From NCBI RefSeq assembly GCF_014200455.1, contig NZ_JACHBW010000001.1, forward strand, positions 1 to 64,000: a DNA stretch of 64,000 nucleotides. The letters run 5' to 3'. The notes below the pieces were generated by a model. It had not been told where the DNA came from. It saw only the letters and a program-made list of their open reading frames with translations, and made no database searches. Source of the stretch: Paraburkholderia bannensis. Its GTDB lineage: Bacteria > Pseudomonadota > Gammaproteobacteria > Burkholderiales > Burkholderiaceae. The number at the start of each line of letters is the position of its first letter. The stretch's first letter is position 1. Both the position numbers and the translations under genes were made by a program. Positions 46,416-56,068 of the stretch are shown here, piece after piece.

Positions 46416-47257
46416 GCTGCCTTCCTCTTCGCCACGGCGGCGTGACGTCCGCTCGCGCGATGCGCGAGGAACCACACCACCAGCCAGTACACCGCGTAAG
46501 CGATCAGGTTCATCAGCGCCGGGTGGGCGCGATAGCCCGTGAGCGTCGCCACCAGCGAGCCGAAGGTGCTCGAATCGTCGAGGATCGCCGACGAATTCCA
46601 GACCTGATCGACGATGGTCGGCAGGATTTCCTTGTCGATCAGTTTGTCCACGCCGGTCTGGAACAGACCCGCGCCGAGGAACAGCAGCATGATTTCCGTG
46701 ACGCGGAAAAAGAGCCGCCACGAGAACACCTTGCCGCCCAGTTGCAGGAAATAGAACGTCAGGAACGCAAGGCCCAGACCGAGCAGCACGGCCACGTACT
46801 GGCTCGCATCCACATGACCCGACTGGCCGAAACCGAGGCCGTACAGGAAGATCACCGTCTCGCTGCCTTCGCGCGCGATGGCCAGCGCCACCAGCACCGT
46901 GATGCCCCACCAGTTGGCGTCGCGCGTGGTCTTTTGCAGCGACTCTTCCATCTCGCGCTTGAGCGTGCGGCCGTGCTGCTTCATCCACAGCACCATCTGC
47001 ACGATCAACACGCAGGCCACCAGCACCATGCCGGTCTGGAAGTAGTCCTGGGCGTCGCCCGACAGCACTTCCGTGAAGCCGACCAGCGCCGCGCCCAGCG
47101 CGCACGCCGACAGAATGCCCAGACCCACGCCCGCCCACAGGTACGGCAAGCCGCGCCGCGCATCGGCGTCGCCGTTTTTCAGCCACGCATACAGAATGCC
47201 GACCACGAGCAGCGCTTCCACGCTCTCGCGCCAGACGATGAACAATACCTGACCCAT
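46412..47257 (-). CDS. ftrC: FtrC, FTR1-family iron permease
   Basis: A 281-residue inner-membrane permease with about seven membrane segments. Both iron-binding RExxE motifs are intact: RESVE at residues 10-14 and REGSE at 129-133. ATG 47257 follows CAGGAGGTG, a near-ideal ribosome-binding site; the longer frame to 47281 is rejected. Imports iron with FtrA and FtrB as periplasmic partners. Confidence 0.95.
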   Translation of the reverse strand: MGQVLFIVWRESVEALLVVGILYAWLKNGDADARRGLPYLWAGVGLGILSACALGAALVGFTEVLSGDAQDYFQTGMVLVACVLIVQMVLWMKQHGRTLKREMEESLQKTTRDANWWGITVLVALAIAREGSETVIFLYGLGFGQSGHVDASQYVAVLLGLGLAFLTFYFLQLGGKVFSWRLFFRVTEIMLLFLGAGLFQTGVDKLIDKEILPTIVDQVWNSSAILDDSSTFGSLVATLTGYRAHPALMNLIAYAVYWLVVWFLAHRASGRHAAVAKRKAA

Positions 47258-47324
47258 TCCACACCTCCTGCCGCCGGTCATCCGCCAGCCGCGTTCTTGC
47301 TTTGCGACGCTGACTTCGCGGCGC

Positions 47325-47657
47325 TTATTTCGCCACGATCACACCCTGCGCCTGCTGGTGAAAATCATCGAAAAACTTGTACTCGCCCGGATCGAGCGGC
47401 GCGATCACCACGAACGAATCCGCGCCCGGCGCCAGCACTTTTTCCTTGCGCAACTGAACGCTCTCGAACTCCGCCGCGCCCTTGCCGGTGTTGCGCACCT
47501 CGATCTTGATGCGCTTGCCCGCCGGCACTTCGATGCGCGCGGGATTGAGCTTGCCGTCCGTCATTTCGAGCTTGAAGGTCGGCAAATCCTCCGCGTGCGC
47601 CAGCGCTGCCGCACACGACGCCGCCAACAGCACCGCAAACTTCCGCAATCCAGTCAT
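47325..47657 (-). CDS. ftrB: FtrB, periplasmic cupredoxin-like protein
   Basis: A 110-residue secreted protein: signal peptide to AHA near residue 22, then a cupredoxin-like domain (IEVPAGKRIKIEVRNTGKGAAEFES, LDPGEYKFFDDFHQQAQG). Homologous to the copper-containing oxidase-like component that oxidises Fe2+ before permeation. Classic cupredoxin copper ligands are partial, as is usual in this group. ATG 47657; a longer frame to 47870 is non-coding. Confidence 0.88.
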   Translation of the reverse strand: MTGLRKFAVLLAASCAAALAHAEDLPTFKLEMTDGKLNPARIEVPAGKRIKIEVRNTGKGAAEFESVQLRKEKVLAPGADSFVVIAPLDPGEYKFFDDFHQQAQGVIVAK

Positions 47658-47757
47658 CTGTCTTATCCGCTTCCTGGTGTTCGCCTGATGCACGTCTGGT
47701 GCAACCTCGCGCGCCGCGCGGCCTCGGGCTCGCGCGGCGCGCTCATACGGCCGCTGA

Positions 47758-48306
47758 TCAGTAGCCGCCCTTCTTGCCGATGCCCGCGAACGGGAAATCG
47801 TATTCGAGCGTGATGGGCTTGAACCACGGGCCCACGCCGGTTTCCTTGTCGACGTGACGGCCGAACGCATTGTGGCCCATCTGCATCGGCGCTTCGACGA
47901 TCATCTTGAGGTGGTACTTGCCGGGACCGGCCAGCTTGACGTTGTCGCCATAGTGCGGACCGTCGTTAGCGACCATCGGCATCAGGTCGCCCTTTTGCAC
48001 GTAGCTCGAACCGGGCTTCGTCAGCTCGTAGTGCACCTGCAGGTACGGCATCCAGTCGCCTTCGGCGAAACCGGTCGGGTTGTTCTTGACCGCGTGGATG
48101 TCCGTTTCCAGGTGGATGTCGGAATCCGACGCCTTGCGCATCATGCCTTCTGGTTCCATGGTGATCGGCTGCAGATAGACCGCGCCGATTTCCATACCGC
48201 CCTGGATCTGCTGCTTGCCGATCGGGTATTCGGCCGCCTGGGCCGGGAACGCTGCGGCCGCAGCCGCGATGACGGCAGCGCCGCGCACGAAAGTTTGGAT
48301 CCGCAT
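47758..48306 (-). CDS. ftrA: FtrA, P19-type periplasmic iron-binding protein
   Basis: A 182-residue secreted protein; signal peptide to QAA near residue 25. It matches the P19/FetP/Tpd family, with metal-ligand candidates in MEPEGMMRKASDSDIHLETDIHA and MQMGHNAFGRHV (His and Met). It probably binds iron and copper and delivers iron to FtrC. First gene of ftrABCD, with a Fur box upstream at 48380. Confidence 0.94.
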   Translation of the reverse strand: MRIQTFVRGAAVIAAAAAAFPAQAAEYPIGKQQIQGGMEIGAVYLQPITMEPEGMMRKASDSDIHLETDIHAVKNNPTGFAEGDWMPYLQVHYELTKPGSSYVQKGDLMPMVANDGPHYGDNVKLAGPGKYHLKMIVEAPMQMGHNAFGRHVDKETGVGPWFKPITLEYDFPFAGIGKKGGY

Positions 48307-48379
48307 CGAAACTCCTGATTTTTTTATGAGGTACCACCGAATGATCGAGTGTATCGAAGCACATCAACCTGAAAATGTT

Positions 48380-48398
48380 AATGCGAACAATTCTCAAT
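48380..48398 (+). promoter_or_regulatory. Fur box upstream of ftrABCD
   Basis: AATGCGAACAATTCTCAAT, 74-92 bp before the ftrA ATG (which is on the minus strand). It matches the hemP site at 16 of 19 positions and the bfd site at 15 of 19. Confidence 0.75.
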
Positions 48399-48590
48399 AA
48401 TCCCGAAGTTTAACACCGAAGCCGATGGGGAACAAATCGCGATGAAAGGAAAACCCCTTCGCAGCAGGGTTTTAGCAGCGCTGGGTTAACGCAGGCTTAC
48501 GGCAAGCTATCGAATATTTTTCAGCGAGTTCTGAATAGAAAGATGGGTGACTGGTTAGGCACTTTCGGAAGCAATGAAAAAGCAATAAAA

Positions 48591-48623
48591 AAGGGCGCAG
48601 ACGGTGTGAAACCGCGCGCCCTT
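48591..48623 (-). terminator. Terminator of uvrB
   Basis: AAGGGCGC/GCGCCCTT arms with an additional inner CGGT/ACCG pairing; on the minus strand it is followed by TTTTTTATTGC. Confidence 0.85.
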
Positions 48624-48643
48624 CTTTGCGTCGCCACTGACCG

Positions 48644-50725
48644 TCAGGCCGGGTGATCGTCCACGTTTGCCCCGAACACGCGTCGACGCAGCGTCGCCAA
48701 CTGGTCGCGCGTCTGGGCGGCTTTCTCGAATTCGAGGTTCTTCGCGTAGTCCATCATCTGCTTTTCGAGCTTCTTGATTTCCTTGGCGATCTGCTTCTCG
48801 GACATGTCCTCGAAGCGTGCACGCTCCTGCTCCTCGCGCAGTTCAGCGCGCGCATCGTCGACGTTGTAGACGCCATCGATGATGTCCTTGATGCGCTTGA
48901 CCACGCCGCGCGGCACGATGCCGTGCTCCTCGTTGAAGGCCATCTGTTTGGCGCGGCGGCGCTCGGTTTCGTCGATGGCGCGGCGCATCGAATCCGTGAT
49001 GCGGTCGCCATAGAGAATCGCCTTGCCGTTCACGTTACGCGCGGCGCGCCCGATGGTCTGGATCAGCGAGCGCTCGGCGCGCAGGAAGCCTTCCTTGTCC
49101 GAATCGAGAATCGCCACCAGCGAGACTTCGGGAATATCCAGGCCTTCGCGCAGCAGGTTGATGCCCACCAGCACGTCGAAGGTGCCCAGACGCAGATCGC
49201 GGATGATTTCCACGCGCTCGACCGTGTCGATGTCGCTATGCAGATAGCGCACCTTGACGCCGTGATCGGCGAGGAACTCGGTCAACTGCTCGGCCATGCG
49301 CTTGGTGAGCGTCGTCACCAGCACGCGCTCGCCCACTTCCACACGTGCGTTGATTTCGCCCAGCACGTCGTCCACCTGGGTGGAGGCCGGACGCACCTCG
49401 ATCACCGGGTCGACCAGACCGGTGGGCCGCACCACCTGCTCGGCGATCTGGCCCGTGACCCTCTTCTCGTAATCGGCGGGCGTGGCGGAGACGAACACCA
49501 CCTGGCGCATCTTGCGCTCGAATTCGTTGAATTTGAGCGGCCGGTTATCGAGCGCCGAAGGCAGCCGGAACCCGTAATTGACGAGATTTTCCTTACGCGC
49601 GCGGTCGCCATTGTACATGCCGTTGAACTGGCCGATCAGCACATGCGATTCGTCGAGGAACATCATCGCGTCGCTGGGCAGGTAATCGACCAGCGTCGGC
49701 GGCGGCTCGCCCGGCAGCGCCCCCGAAAAGTGCCGCGAGTAGTTCTCGATGCCCTTGCAGAAACCCAGTTCCGCGAGCATTTCCAGGTCGAAACGGGTGC
49801 GCTGCTCCAGACGCTGCGCTTCGACCAGCTTGCCTTCGGCATGGAAAAACTCCAGCCGGTCGCGCAATTCGGTCTTGATGGTTTCCACTGCGCGCAGCAC
49901 GGTTTCGCGCGGCGTCACATAGTGCGACGACGGATAGACCGTGAAGCGCGGAATCTTCTGGCGCACGCGGCCCGTGAGCGGATCGAACAGCTGCAGCGTT
50001 TCCACTTCATCGTCGAACAGTTCCACGCGCACGGCCATTTCGGCGTGCTCGGCCGGGAAGATGTCGATGGTGTCGCCGCGCACGCGGAAGGTGCCGCGCT
50101 GGAAATCCTGCTCGTTGCGGTTGTACTGCATCGCAATCAGGCGCGCGATGATGTCGCGCTGGCCGAGCTTGTCGCCCTGACGCAGCGTCAGAATCATCTG
50201 GTGATATTCGGACGGATTGCCGATACCGTAGATCGCCGACACCGTCGCCACGATCACCACGTCGCGGCGCTCCATCAGGCTTTTGGTGGCCGAAAGCCGC
50301 ATCTGCTCGATGTGCTCGTTGATCGACGAATCCTTCTCGATGAAGAGATCGCGCTGCGGCACGTAGGCTTCCGGCTGGTAGTAGTCGTAGTACGAAACGA
50401 AGTACTCGACCGCATTGCGCGGGAAGAATTCGCGGAACTCCGCGTAGAGCTGCGCGGCGAGCGTCTTGTTCGGCGCGAACACGATGGCCGGGCGGCCCAG
50501 CCGCGCGATGGTATTGGCCATCGTGAAGGTTTTGCCCGAGCCCGTCACGCCCAGCAGCGTCTGGAACGAGAGGCCGTCCTTCACGCCCTCCACGAGCGTC
50601 TCGATCGCGGTCGGCTGATCGCCGGCCGGCGGGTACGGCTGGTAAAGCTGGAACGGCGAGCCGTCGTAGTGGACGAACTTCGACTCGTCGAGCGCGGGCG
50701 CGTCGGCGACGGTGTGGTCGGACAT
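48644..50725 (-). CDS. uvrB: Excinuclease ABC subunit B
   Basis: A 693-residue nucleotide-excision repair helicase-like protein from ATG 50725, with AGG at proper spacing; a second ATG at 50734 overlaps the ribosome-binding site. Walker A is [13 protein letters not shown] near residue 58, the beta-hairpin [15 protein letters not shown] near 105, DESHVLIGQ near 350, helicase VI region [12 protein letters not shown] near 550, and the C-terminal UVR domain [23 protein letters not shown]. UvrB loads on damaged DNA with UvrA and recruits UvrC. I could not see a LexA site upstream. Confidence 0.97.
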   Translation of the reverse strand: MSDHTVADAPALDESKFVHYDGSPFQLYQPYPPAGDQPTAIETLVEGVKDGLSFQTLLGVTGSGKTFTMANTIARLGRPAIVFAPNKTLAAQLYAEFREFFPRNAVEYFVSYYDYYQPEAYVPQRDLFIEKDSSINEHIEQMRLSATKSLMERRDVVIVATVSAIYGIGNPSEYHQMILTLRQGDKLGQRDIIARLIAMQYNRNEQDFQRGTFRVRGDTIDIFPAEHAEMAVRVELFDDEVETLQLFDPLTGRVRQKIPRFTVYPSSHYVTPRETVLRAVETIKTELRDRLEFFHAEGKLVEAQRLEQRTRFDLEMLAELGFCKGIENYSRHFSGALPGEPPPTLVDYLPSDAMMFLDESHVLIGQFNGMYNGDRARKENLVNYGFRLPSALDNRPLKFNEFERKMRQVVFVSATPADYEKRVTGQIAEQVVRPTGLVDPVIEVRPASTQVDDVLGEINARVEVGERVLVTTLTKRMAEQLTEFLADHGVKVRYLHSDIDTVERVEIIRDLRLGTFDVLVGINLLREGLDIPEVSLVAILDSDKEGFLRAERSLIQTIGRAARNVNGKAILYGDRITDSMRRAIDETERRRAKQMAFNEEHGIVPRGVVKRIKDIIDGVYNVDDARAELREEQERARFEDMSEKQIAKEIKKLEKQMMDYAKNLEFEKAAQTRDQLATLRRRVFGANVDDHPA

Positions 50726-51191
50726 GGATGACATCCTGGGCGCGGAGCAAACAAACATTCTAGCGTTTCGACACCGGACGGGCGCGACGCGCTTTTGAGG
50801 AGTGGCGGTGATTGGCAGTCGACTCTCAGTCGACTGTCAGCGGCTTGACGAGCCGATCTGGCACCGGACGAACAACCGGATCTGGAACCTCATCGGGAAC
50901 CCTCGCGAGGTGTTTTCGTCAGGCCGGGTGATATCGAGATGGGGCGTTCAGCACGCCTCTGCAAGAGGCCAGCTACAGCGTTTTTGCATCGAGTGATAGC
51001 GAAAAGCTGGGCAGAAAGGCCCCGCTGGCCTCGCAGTCGGCGAAAAACCGGCTTGAGGATTCGTTACAATAGCGCGTTGCGTGGCCGGCCGCCCCGCGCT
51101 CCCTTGCATCACGGGGCGCACACAGAAGTCCTCAGAAACACCCGCGGCGCGCGGACCACCGAGCTTCTCCCTTCACTTTTGCCGAACCATC
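50726..51191. other. Divergent intergenic region uvrB / aminotransferase
   Basis: 466 bp. It contains CAGTCGACT twice in direct repeat (50816-50824 and 50827-50835), CACCGGACG twice (50772 and 50862), and a TACAAT -10-like element at 51064-51069 in GTTACAATAGCGC. No ORF with a credible start was found. Confidence 0.5.
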
Positions 51192-52391
51192 ATGTCCCTC
51201 TTTTCCGCTGTCGAACTCGCCCCCCGCGACCCGATCCTGGGTCTGAACGAAGCCTATAACGCCGACGCACGCGCGACCAAGGTGAACCTCGGCGTGGGCG
51301 TGTACACCAACGAAGAAGGCAAGATTCCGTTGCTGCGCGCGGTGCGCGAAGCGGAAAAGGCCCGCGTGGAAGCCGGCCTGCCGCGTGGCTATCTGCCCAT
51401 CGAAGGCATCGCCGCCTATGACGCGGCTGTGCAAAAGCTGCTGCTCGGCGACGATTCGCCGCTGATCGCGGCTGGCCGCGTCGTCACGGCGCAGGCCATC
51501 GGCGGCACGGGCGCGCTGAAGATCGGCGCCGACTTCCTCAAGCGCGTGAACCCGGCCGCCAAGGTCGCGATCAGCGATCCGAGCTGGGAAAACCACCGCG
51601 CGCTGTTCGAAAGCGCAGGCTTCGAAGTGGTCGCGTACCCCTACTACGACGCGCAGACCAACGGCGTGAACTTCGAGGCGATGCTTTCGGCGCTCAATGG
51701 CTACGCAGCGGGCACGGTCGTGGTGCTGCACGCGTGCTGCCACAACCCGACCGGCGTCGATCTCACGATCGACCAGTGGAAGCAGGTGATCGAAGTCGTG
51801 AAGGCGCGTGAGCTCGTGCCGTTCCTCGACATCGCCTACCAGGGCTTTGGTGACGGCATCGCCGAAGACGGCGAAGTCGTGCGCCTGTTCGCGGCATCGG
51901 AACTCAACGTGTTCGTGTCGTCGTCGTTCTCGAAGTCGTTCTCGCTGTATGGCGAGCGCGTCGGCGCGCTGTCGATCCTCACGGCCAGCAAAGAAGAATC
52001 GTCGCGCGTGCTCTCGCAGCTCAAGCGCGTGATCCGCACCAACTACTCGAACCCGCCGACGCACGGCGGCTCGGTGGTCGCAGCGGTGCTCGGCTCGGCC
52101 GACCTGCGCGCCATGTGGGAATCGGAACTCGGCGAAATGCGCAATCGCATCCGCGCAATGCGCACGGGCCTCGTCGAGCGTCTGGCTGCAGCCGGCGTCG
52201 ACCGCGACTTCAGCTTCATCAACGTGCAACGCGGCATGTTCTCGTACTCGGGCCTGACGGCGGCGCAAGTCGACCGCCTGCGCGAAGAGTTCGGCATCTA
52301 CGCGGTGAGCACGGGCCGCATCTGCGTGGCCGCGCTGAACACGCGCAACCTGGATGCGGTCGCATCGGCTGTCGCAGCGGTGCTGAAGTAA
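51192..52391 (+). CDS. tyrB: Aromatic amino acid aminotransferase
   Basis: A 399-residue class I PLP-dependent aminotransferase. The PLP-binding lysine lies in SSSFSKSFSLYGERVG near residue 247, DPSWENHRALF near 130 and the arginine of GRICVAALN near 377. The pattern matches TyrB/AspC (subgroup I alpha), which interconverts aromatic amino acids or aspartate with their keto acids. ATG 51192 chosen by family N-terminus MSLFSAVELAPRDPILGLNEAY. Aromatic versus aspartate preference is inferred. Confidence 0.93.
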   Translation: MSLFSAVELAPRDPILGLNEAYNADARATKVNLGVGVYTNEEGKIPLLRAVREAEKARVEAGLPRGYLPIEGIAAYDAAVQKLLLGDDSPLIAAGRVVTAQAIGGTGALKIGADFLKRVNPAAKVAISDPSWENHRALFESAGFEVVAYPYYDAQTNGVNFEAMLSALNGYAAGTVVVLHACCHNPTGVDLTIDQWKQVIEVVKARELVPFLDIAYQGFGDGIAEDGEVVRLFAASELNVFVSSSFSKSFSLYGERVGALSILTASKEESSRVLSQLKRVIRTNYSNPPTHGGSVVAAVLGSADLRAMWESELGEMRNRIRAMRTGLVERLAAAGVDRDFSFINVQRGMFSYSGLTAAQVDRLREEFGIYAVSTGRICVAALNTRNLDAVASAVAAVLK

Positions 52392-52429
52392 GCGTCGGCG
52401 GCGGCGGCCTTGCGCTGACGTTGCGATAA

Positions 52430-52463
52430 AAAAGGCGTCCGTTCGCGCGAACGGACGCCTTTT
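52430..52463. terminator. Bidirectional terminator between aminotransferase and patatin
   Basis: A perfectly palindromic hairpin of AAAAGGCGTCCGTTCG and its complement; serves both convergent genes. Confidence 0.92.
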
Positions 52464-52489
52464 GTTTTGGCGCTCAGGCGGCTTGCGCC

Positions 52490-53836
52490 TTACCGCGGAC
52501 CGTTGCCGTGACCGCGCGTATCGCGATGGATATCGTGCGTGACGAAGCCCGAGTCGTTCTCCGGCTTCTCAAGCCAGCCAGGCTGCGCCAGCGTCGCGCG
52601 GATATCCTGCAGACCGCTCGCCCAGTGTTCGCGCATCGTCGTGGTGCCGAACTGGAAGTCCTTGAAGTGCCCTTCGTACTCCTTCTGCCGATAGATCAGA
52701 TGGATCACGTTGTACTTCTTCGAACACGAGAGTTCGTCCGCCAGCTCCACCCACTTATCCTGCCGATGCTCGGGCGAGACTCGGTCCAGCACTTCGCGCA
52801 GCACATGCCGGAAACGCTGCGAGCGTTGCAGCATGTCGGTCACCAGACGCGTGCGGCTTGAATACTGGATGTCCTTCATGCGGCCCTGGACGTCGGTGAT
52901 ATTGTCGGGCACCGGCCCGCGCGCGCTCCACAGATCGACCTGGAAGGCGAGCGTGTCGCGCCGCGGCGTGGTCTGGATCACTTCGTAAAGCGGCGTATTC
53001 GACATCAGGCCGCCATCCCAGTAGTACTCGCCATCGATCTCCACTGCCGCGAAACCCGGCGGCAGCGCGCCCGAAGCGATGAAATGCTCGGGACGCAGCT
53101 TCGTGTTGGTGTTGTCGAAATACACGAAGTTGCCCGTGCCCACGTTCACCGCGCCCAGCGAAACACGCACCTCGCCCGAATTGATGCGATCGAAATCGCA
53201 AAGGCGTTCGAGCGTGGCCTTGAGCGGCGTGGTGTCGTAGTAGCTCGCCTTGCCGGGCTGACCCGAAGCATTGGGCAGCGGCGGCGGAAAACGCGGCGTA
53301 AAAAAGCCCTTCTGCCCTTCGACGATCGCGCCCGCCGCCTGGAAGGCCGTGAAGGTCTTGCGGATCGCGTCGCCCGCGTTGAACAGCGCGTGTTCGACGA
53401 AAGCCGGCAACGGCGGACTCCAGGCCGGCTGGCAGATCGTTTCCCAGAACTCGCGCAGCCGCGCCACGCGATGCTCGGGCGCGTTGCCCGCGATCAGCGC
53501 CGTATTGAGCGCACCGATCGAAATGCCCGCGATCCAGTTGGGTGCAACACCGGCCTCGAACAGGCCTTCGTAGACACCCGCCTGATACGCGCCCAGCGCA
53601 CCGCCGCCCTGCAGCGTGAGCGCGACGGTTTCCCATTGCGCGGAGTCGCTGCTACAGCGCGACGCGCGCGCATGGGCTTGCGCAGCCTGATGGGCTGCCT
53701 GATGCGCGGCGTCATGCGCTGCGTGCTGCGCTCCAGCCTCGCCAGCCTGCTGGGGCTGCGTGCCCGCCCCGGTATGCGCGCCGGCTTCTTCGCCGACCGC
53801 GCTCGATTGGACCTGCCCTTTCTTGCGCTGCGCCAT
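52490..53836 (-). CDS. Patatin-like phospholipase with DUF3734
   Basis: A 448-residue hydrolase. The oxyanion motif GGGALGAYQAG is near residue 79, the nucleophile motif GISIGAL near residue 104 and the dyad aspartate DGGLMSNTP near residue 276. The C-terminal third resembles DUF3734. The first 60 residues are low complexity with AAHQAAHQAAQ repeats. It is 15 bp downstream of 3-hydroxybutyrate dehydrogenase, which suggests a role with polyhydroxybutyrate, either in granule binding or depolymerisation; this is inference from gene order. Confidence 0.88.
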   Translation of the reverse strand: MAQRKKGQVQSSAVGEEAGAHTGAGTQPQQAGEAGAQHAAHDAAHQAAHQAAQAHARASRCSSDSAQWETVALTLQGGGALGAYQAGVYEGLFEAGVAPNWIAGISIGALNTALIAGNAPEHRVARLREFWETICQPAWSPPLPAFVEHALFNAGDAIRKTFTAFQAAGAIVEGQKGFFTPRFPPPLPNASGQPGKASYYDTTPLKATLERLCDFDRINSGEVRVSLGAVNVGTGNFVYFDNTNTKLRPEHFIASGALPPGFAAVEIDGEYYWDGGLMSNTPLYEVIQTTPRRDTLAFQVDLWSARGPVPDNITDVQGRMKDIQYSSRTRLVTDMLQRSQRFRHVLREVLDRVSPEHRQDKWVELADELSCSKKYNVIHLIYRQKEYEGHFKDFQFGTTTMREHWASGLQDIRATLAQPGWLEKPENDSGFVTHDIHRDTRGHGNGPR

Positions 53837-53851
53837 GACCGGGCCTCCGCG

Positions 53852-54655
53852 TTACTGCATGAACCAGCCGTGGCTGACGACGAACGACTGGCCCGTGAGC
53901 GCCGCGCTCGGGAACGCCGACAGGAACAGCACCGTCTGCGCGACGTCTTCGACCGTGGTGAACACGCCGTCCACCGTGCCGCCGAGCATGACTTTCTTGA
54001 CCACTTCGTCTTCGGAAATGCCCAGCTCCTTGGCCTGTTCGGGGATCTGCTTGTCCACCAGCGGGGTGCGCACGAAGCCCGGACACACGACGTGCGAGCG
54101 CACGTTGTGCTTGCCGCCTTCCTTGGCCAGCACGCGCGCAAGGCCGAGCAGACCATGCTTGGCCGTCACATAGGCCGACTTCAGCGGCGACGCCTCGTGC
54201 GAATGCACCGACCCCATGTAGATCACCACGCCGCCGCGATCGTCCTTGTACATGTACTTGAGTGCGGCCTTGGTGGTGAGAAACGCGCCATCGACGTGAA
54301 TCGCCTGCATTTTCTTCCAGTCGGCAAACGAATAGTTTTCGATTGGATTGACGATCTGGATGCCGGCGTTCGAGACGAGGATGTCGATCGAGCCAAAGGT
54401 GGCGGCGACCTTGTCGATGCCGTCGTTGACGGCCTCTTCGCTGGTCACGTCCATGGCGACGCCGATGGCCTTGCCGCCCGCGCCCTTGATCTCCTCAGCC
54501 ACGGCGTCCGCGCCGCTCTGGTTCAGGTCGGCGATGGCGACGGCGGCGCCCGCCTGGGCGAGCGTGAGCGCGATCTGCTTGCCGATGCCGCTGGCTGCTC
54601 CAGTGACAACCGCGACCTTGCCATCGAGCTTCGAATTCAGTGAGAGAGACGACAT
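53852..54655 (-). CDS. bdhA: 3-hydroxybutyrate dehydrogenase
   Basis: A 267-residue SDR enzyme. [15 protein letters not shown] is the NAD motif, NAGIQ follows, and the active site is [16 protein letters not shown]. The C-terminal region ([39 protein letters not shown]) is diagnostic for D-3-hydroxybutyrate dehydrogenase, which oxidises 3-hydroxybutyrate to acetoacetate in PHB turnover. ATG 54655 follows GGAGGTGCTCG. Forms an operon with the patatin gene. Confidence 0.92.
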   Translation of the reverse strand: MSSLSLNSKLDGKVAVVTGAASGIGKQIALTLAQAGAAVAIADLNQSGADAVAEEIKGAGGKAIGVAMDVTSEEAVNDGIDKVAATFGSIDILVSNAGIQIVNPIENYSFADWKKMQAIHVDGAFLTTKAALKYMYKDDRGGVVIYMGSVHSHEASPLKSAYVTAKHGLLGLARVLAKEGGKHNVRSHVVCPGFVRTPLVDKQIPEQAKELGISEDEVVKKVMLGGTVDGVFTTVEDVAQTVLFLSAFPSAALTGQSFVVSHGWFMQ

Positions 54656-54932
54656 CGAGCACCTCCAGAAAATGGATACCGTGGACAGGATGAGACCGCG
54701 ATGCGCATTCGCCGTCAAATCAGCCATTCGACCTATGCCATCCGGCTGAATGTTGCGCCGCGATCAACCGCGCTATTGTGCATGAAGCCGCCTGACACGC
54801 GCGTGAAGCTGGCAAGCCGCCTTCGTGCGTTTGCTGCGCGCCTGTCGCAGCGCGGCGCAAGCCTTCTGCGCCCGCAAGCGGATCGTGCTAACTTGCCTGC
54901 TCAATCGGCAGCATCAAGCAAAGGAGACGTTC

Positions 54933-55904
54933 ATGAATTATCGGCGACTGGGCCGCTCAGGCCTGCAAGTCAGCGAACTGTCCATCGGCTCGTGGGTCAC
55001 ATACGGCAATCAGGTCGACCGGAATCTTGCGCGCGAATCGCTTGCCGCGGCGCGCGACGCCGGCGTCAACTTCTTCGATAACGCCGAAGTCTACGCAGGC
55101 GGCCAGTCTGAAGAAATCATGGGCCAGGCGCTCAAGGAACTCGCATGGCCGCGCGTGAGCTACGTGGTGTCCACCAAGTTTTTCTGGGGTTTGAACGAAG
55201 CGCCCAACCAGTACCACACGCTCAATCGCAAATACCTGCTGGACGCCATCGACCATTCGCTCAAACGCCTGCAACTCGATTACGTCGATCTGGTGTTCTG
55301 CCATCGCCCCGACCCGAACACGCCGGTCGAGGAAACGGTCTGGGCGATGAGCGACATGATCACGCGCGGCAAAGCGCTCTACTGGGGCACCTCGGAATGG
55401 AGCGCGGACGAAATTCGCGCCGCGTGGGAAATCGCCGAACGCCATCATCTGCACAAGCCCGTGATGGAGCAGCCGCAGTACAACCTGTTCCACCGTCGCC
55501 GCGTGGAAGACGAGTATCGGCGTCTTTATGAAGACATCGGCCTTGGCCTGACCACATGGAGCCCGCTCGCTTCGGGGCTGCTCACGGGCAAGTATCGCGG
55601 CGGCGTGCCGGCCGACAGCCGCGCGCAGTTGCAGGGCTACGACTGGCTGCGCAAGCAGGTCACGGATGCTGATAAAAACGCAATCGTCGGCAAGCTTGCG
55701 GATTTTGCCAAAGAACTGGACTGCACCGTCGGGCAGCTGGCGCTTGCGTGGATTCTCAAGAATCCGGATGTGAGCACGGTCATTACCGGCGCTTCGCGCG
55801 TGGAGCAAATCGGCGAAAACATGAAAGCGCGCGACGTGGCGGAAAAGATCACGCCGGAGGTGAAGGAGAAGATCGAGGCGATCGTCGGCGAAGCCTACGA
55901 TTGA
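54933..55904 (+). CDS. Aldo/keto reductase (AKR6, potassium-channel beta subunit-like)
   Basis: A 323-residue NADP(H)-dependent reductase with TIM-barrel signature. Catalytic residues lie in [11 protein letters not shown] (Asp/Tyr), STKFFWG (Lys) and DLVFCHRPD (His). The pattern [20 protein letters not shown] and the C-terminal [17 protein letters not shown] match the Kv-beta/YghZ branch. AAGGAGA precedes the ATG. Substrate unknown; such enzymes often detoxify aldehydes such as methylglyoxal. Confidence 0.92.
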   Translation: MNYRRLGRSGLQVSELSIGSWVTYGNQVDRNLARESLAAARDAGVNFFDNAEVYAGGQSEEIMGQALKELAWPRVSYVVSTKFFWGLNEAPNQYHTLNRKYLLDAIDHSLKRLQLDYVDLVFCHRPDPNTPVEETVWAMSDMITRGKALYWGTSEWSADEIRAAWEIAERHHLHKPVMEQPQYNLFHRRRVEDEYRRLYEDIGLGLTTWSPLASGLLTGKYRGGVPADSRAQLQGYDWLRKQVTDADKNAIVGKLADFAKELDCTVGQLALAWILKNPDVSTVITGASRVEQIGENMKARDVAEKITPEVKEKIEAIVGEAYD

Positions 55905-56068
55905 GCGCATGCGCTCAGGCTTGCGCTGGTTACAGCGCGCCGCACCTGTACAATACGCGGCCTTTCTCCGGCGGCGCACATGAAGCGCCGCCGGTCCGTC
56001 TCACCTGCCACCGGTCTGCGCGACTCCACACGGGTTCGCTGCCGCCCGGGCTTGCCTTTGGCCCCATC

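Larger units (their letters stand above)
48307..48643. other. Intergenic region ftrA / uvrB
   Basis: 337 bp holding the ftrA promoter region with its Fur box (48380-48398) and the uvrB terminator (48591-48623). The middle (48400-48590) is AT-richer and I see no gene in it. Confidence 0.6.

Noticed and set aside
44991-47264. A 757-codon frame suggesting an FtrC-FtrD fusion
   Set aside because: The extra 283 codons are the shifted frame of ftrC and have no FTR1 motifs. ftrC is intact in its own frame and overlaps ftrD by ATGA.
50726-50850. LexA box for uvrB
   Set aside because: No CTGT-N8-ACAG-type dyad was found near the uvrB start; CTGTCAG near 50835 has no matching arm.
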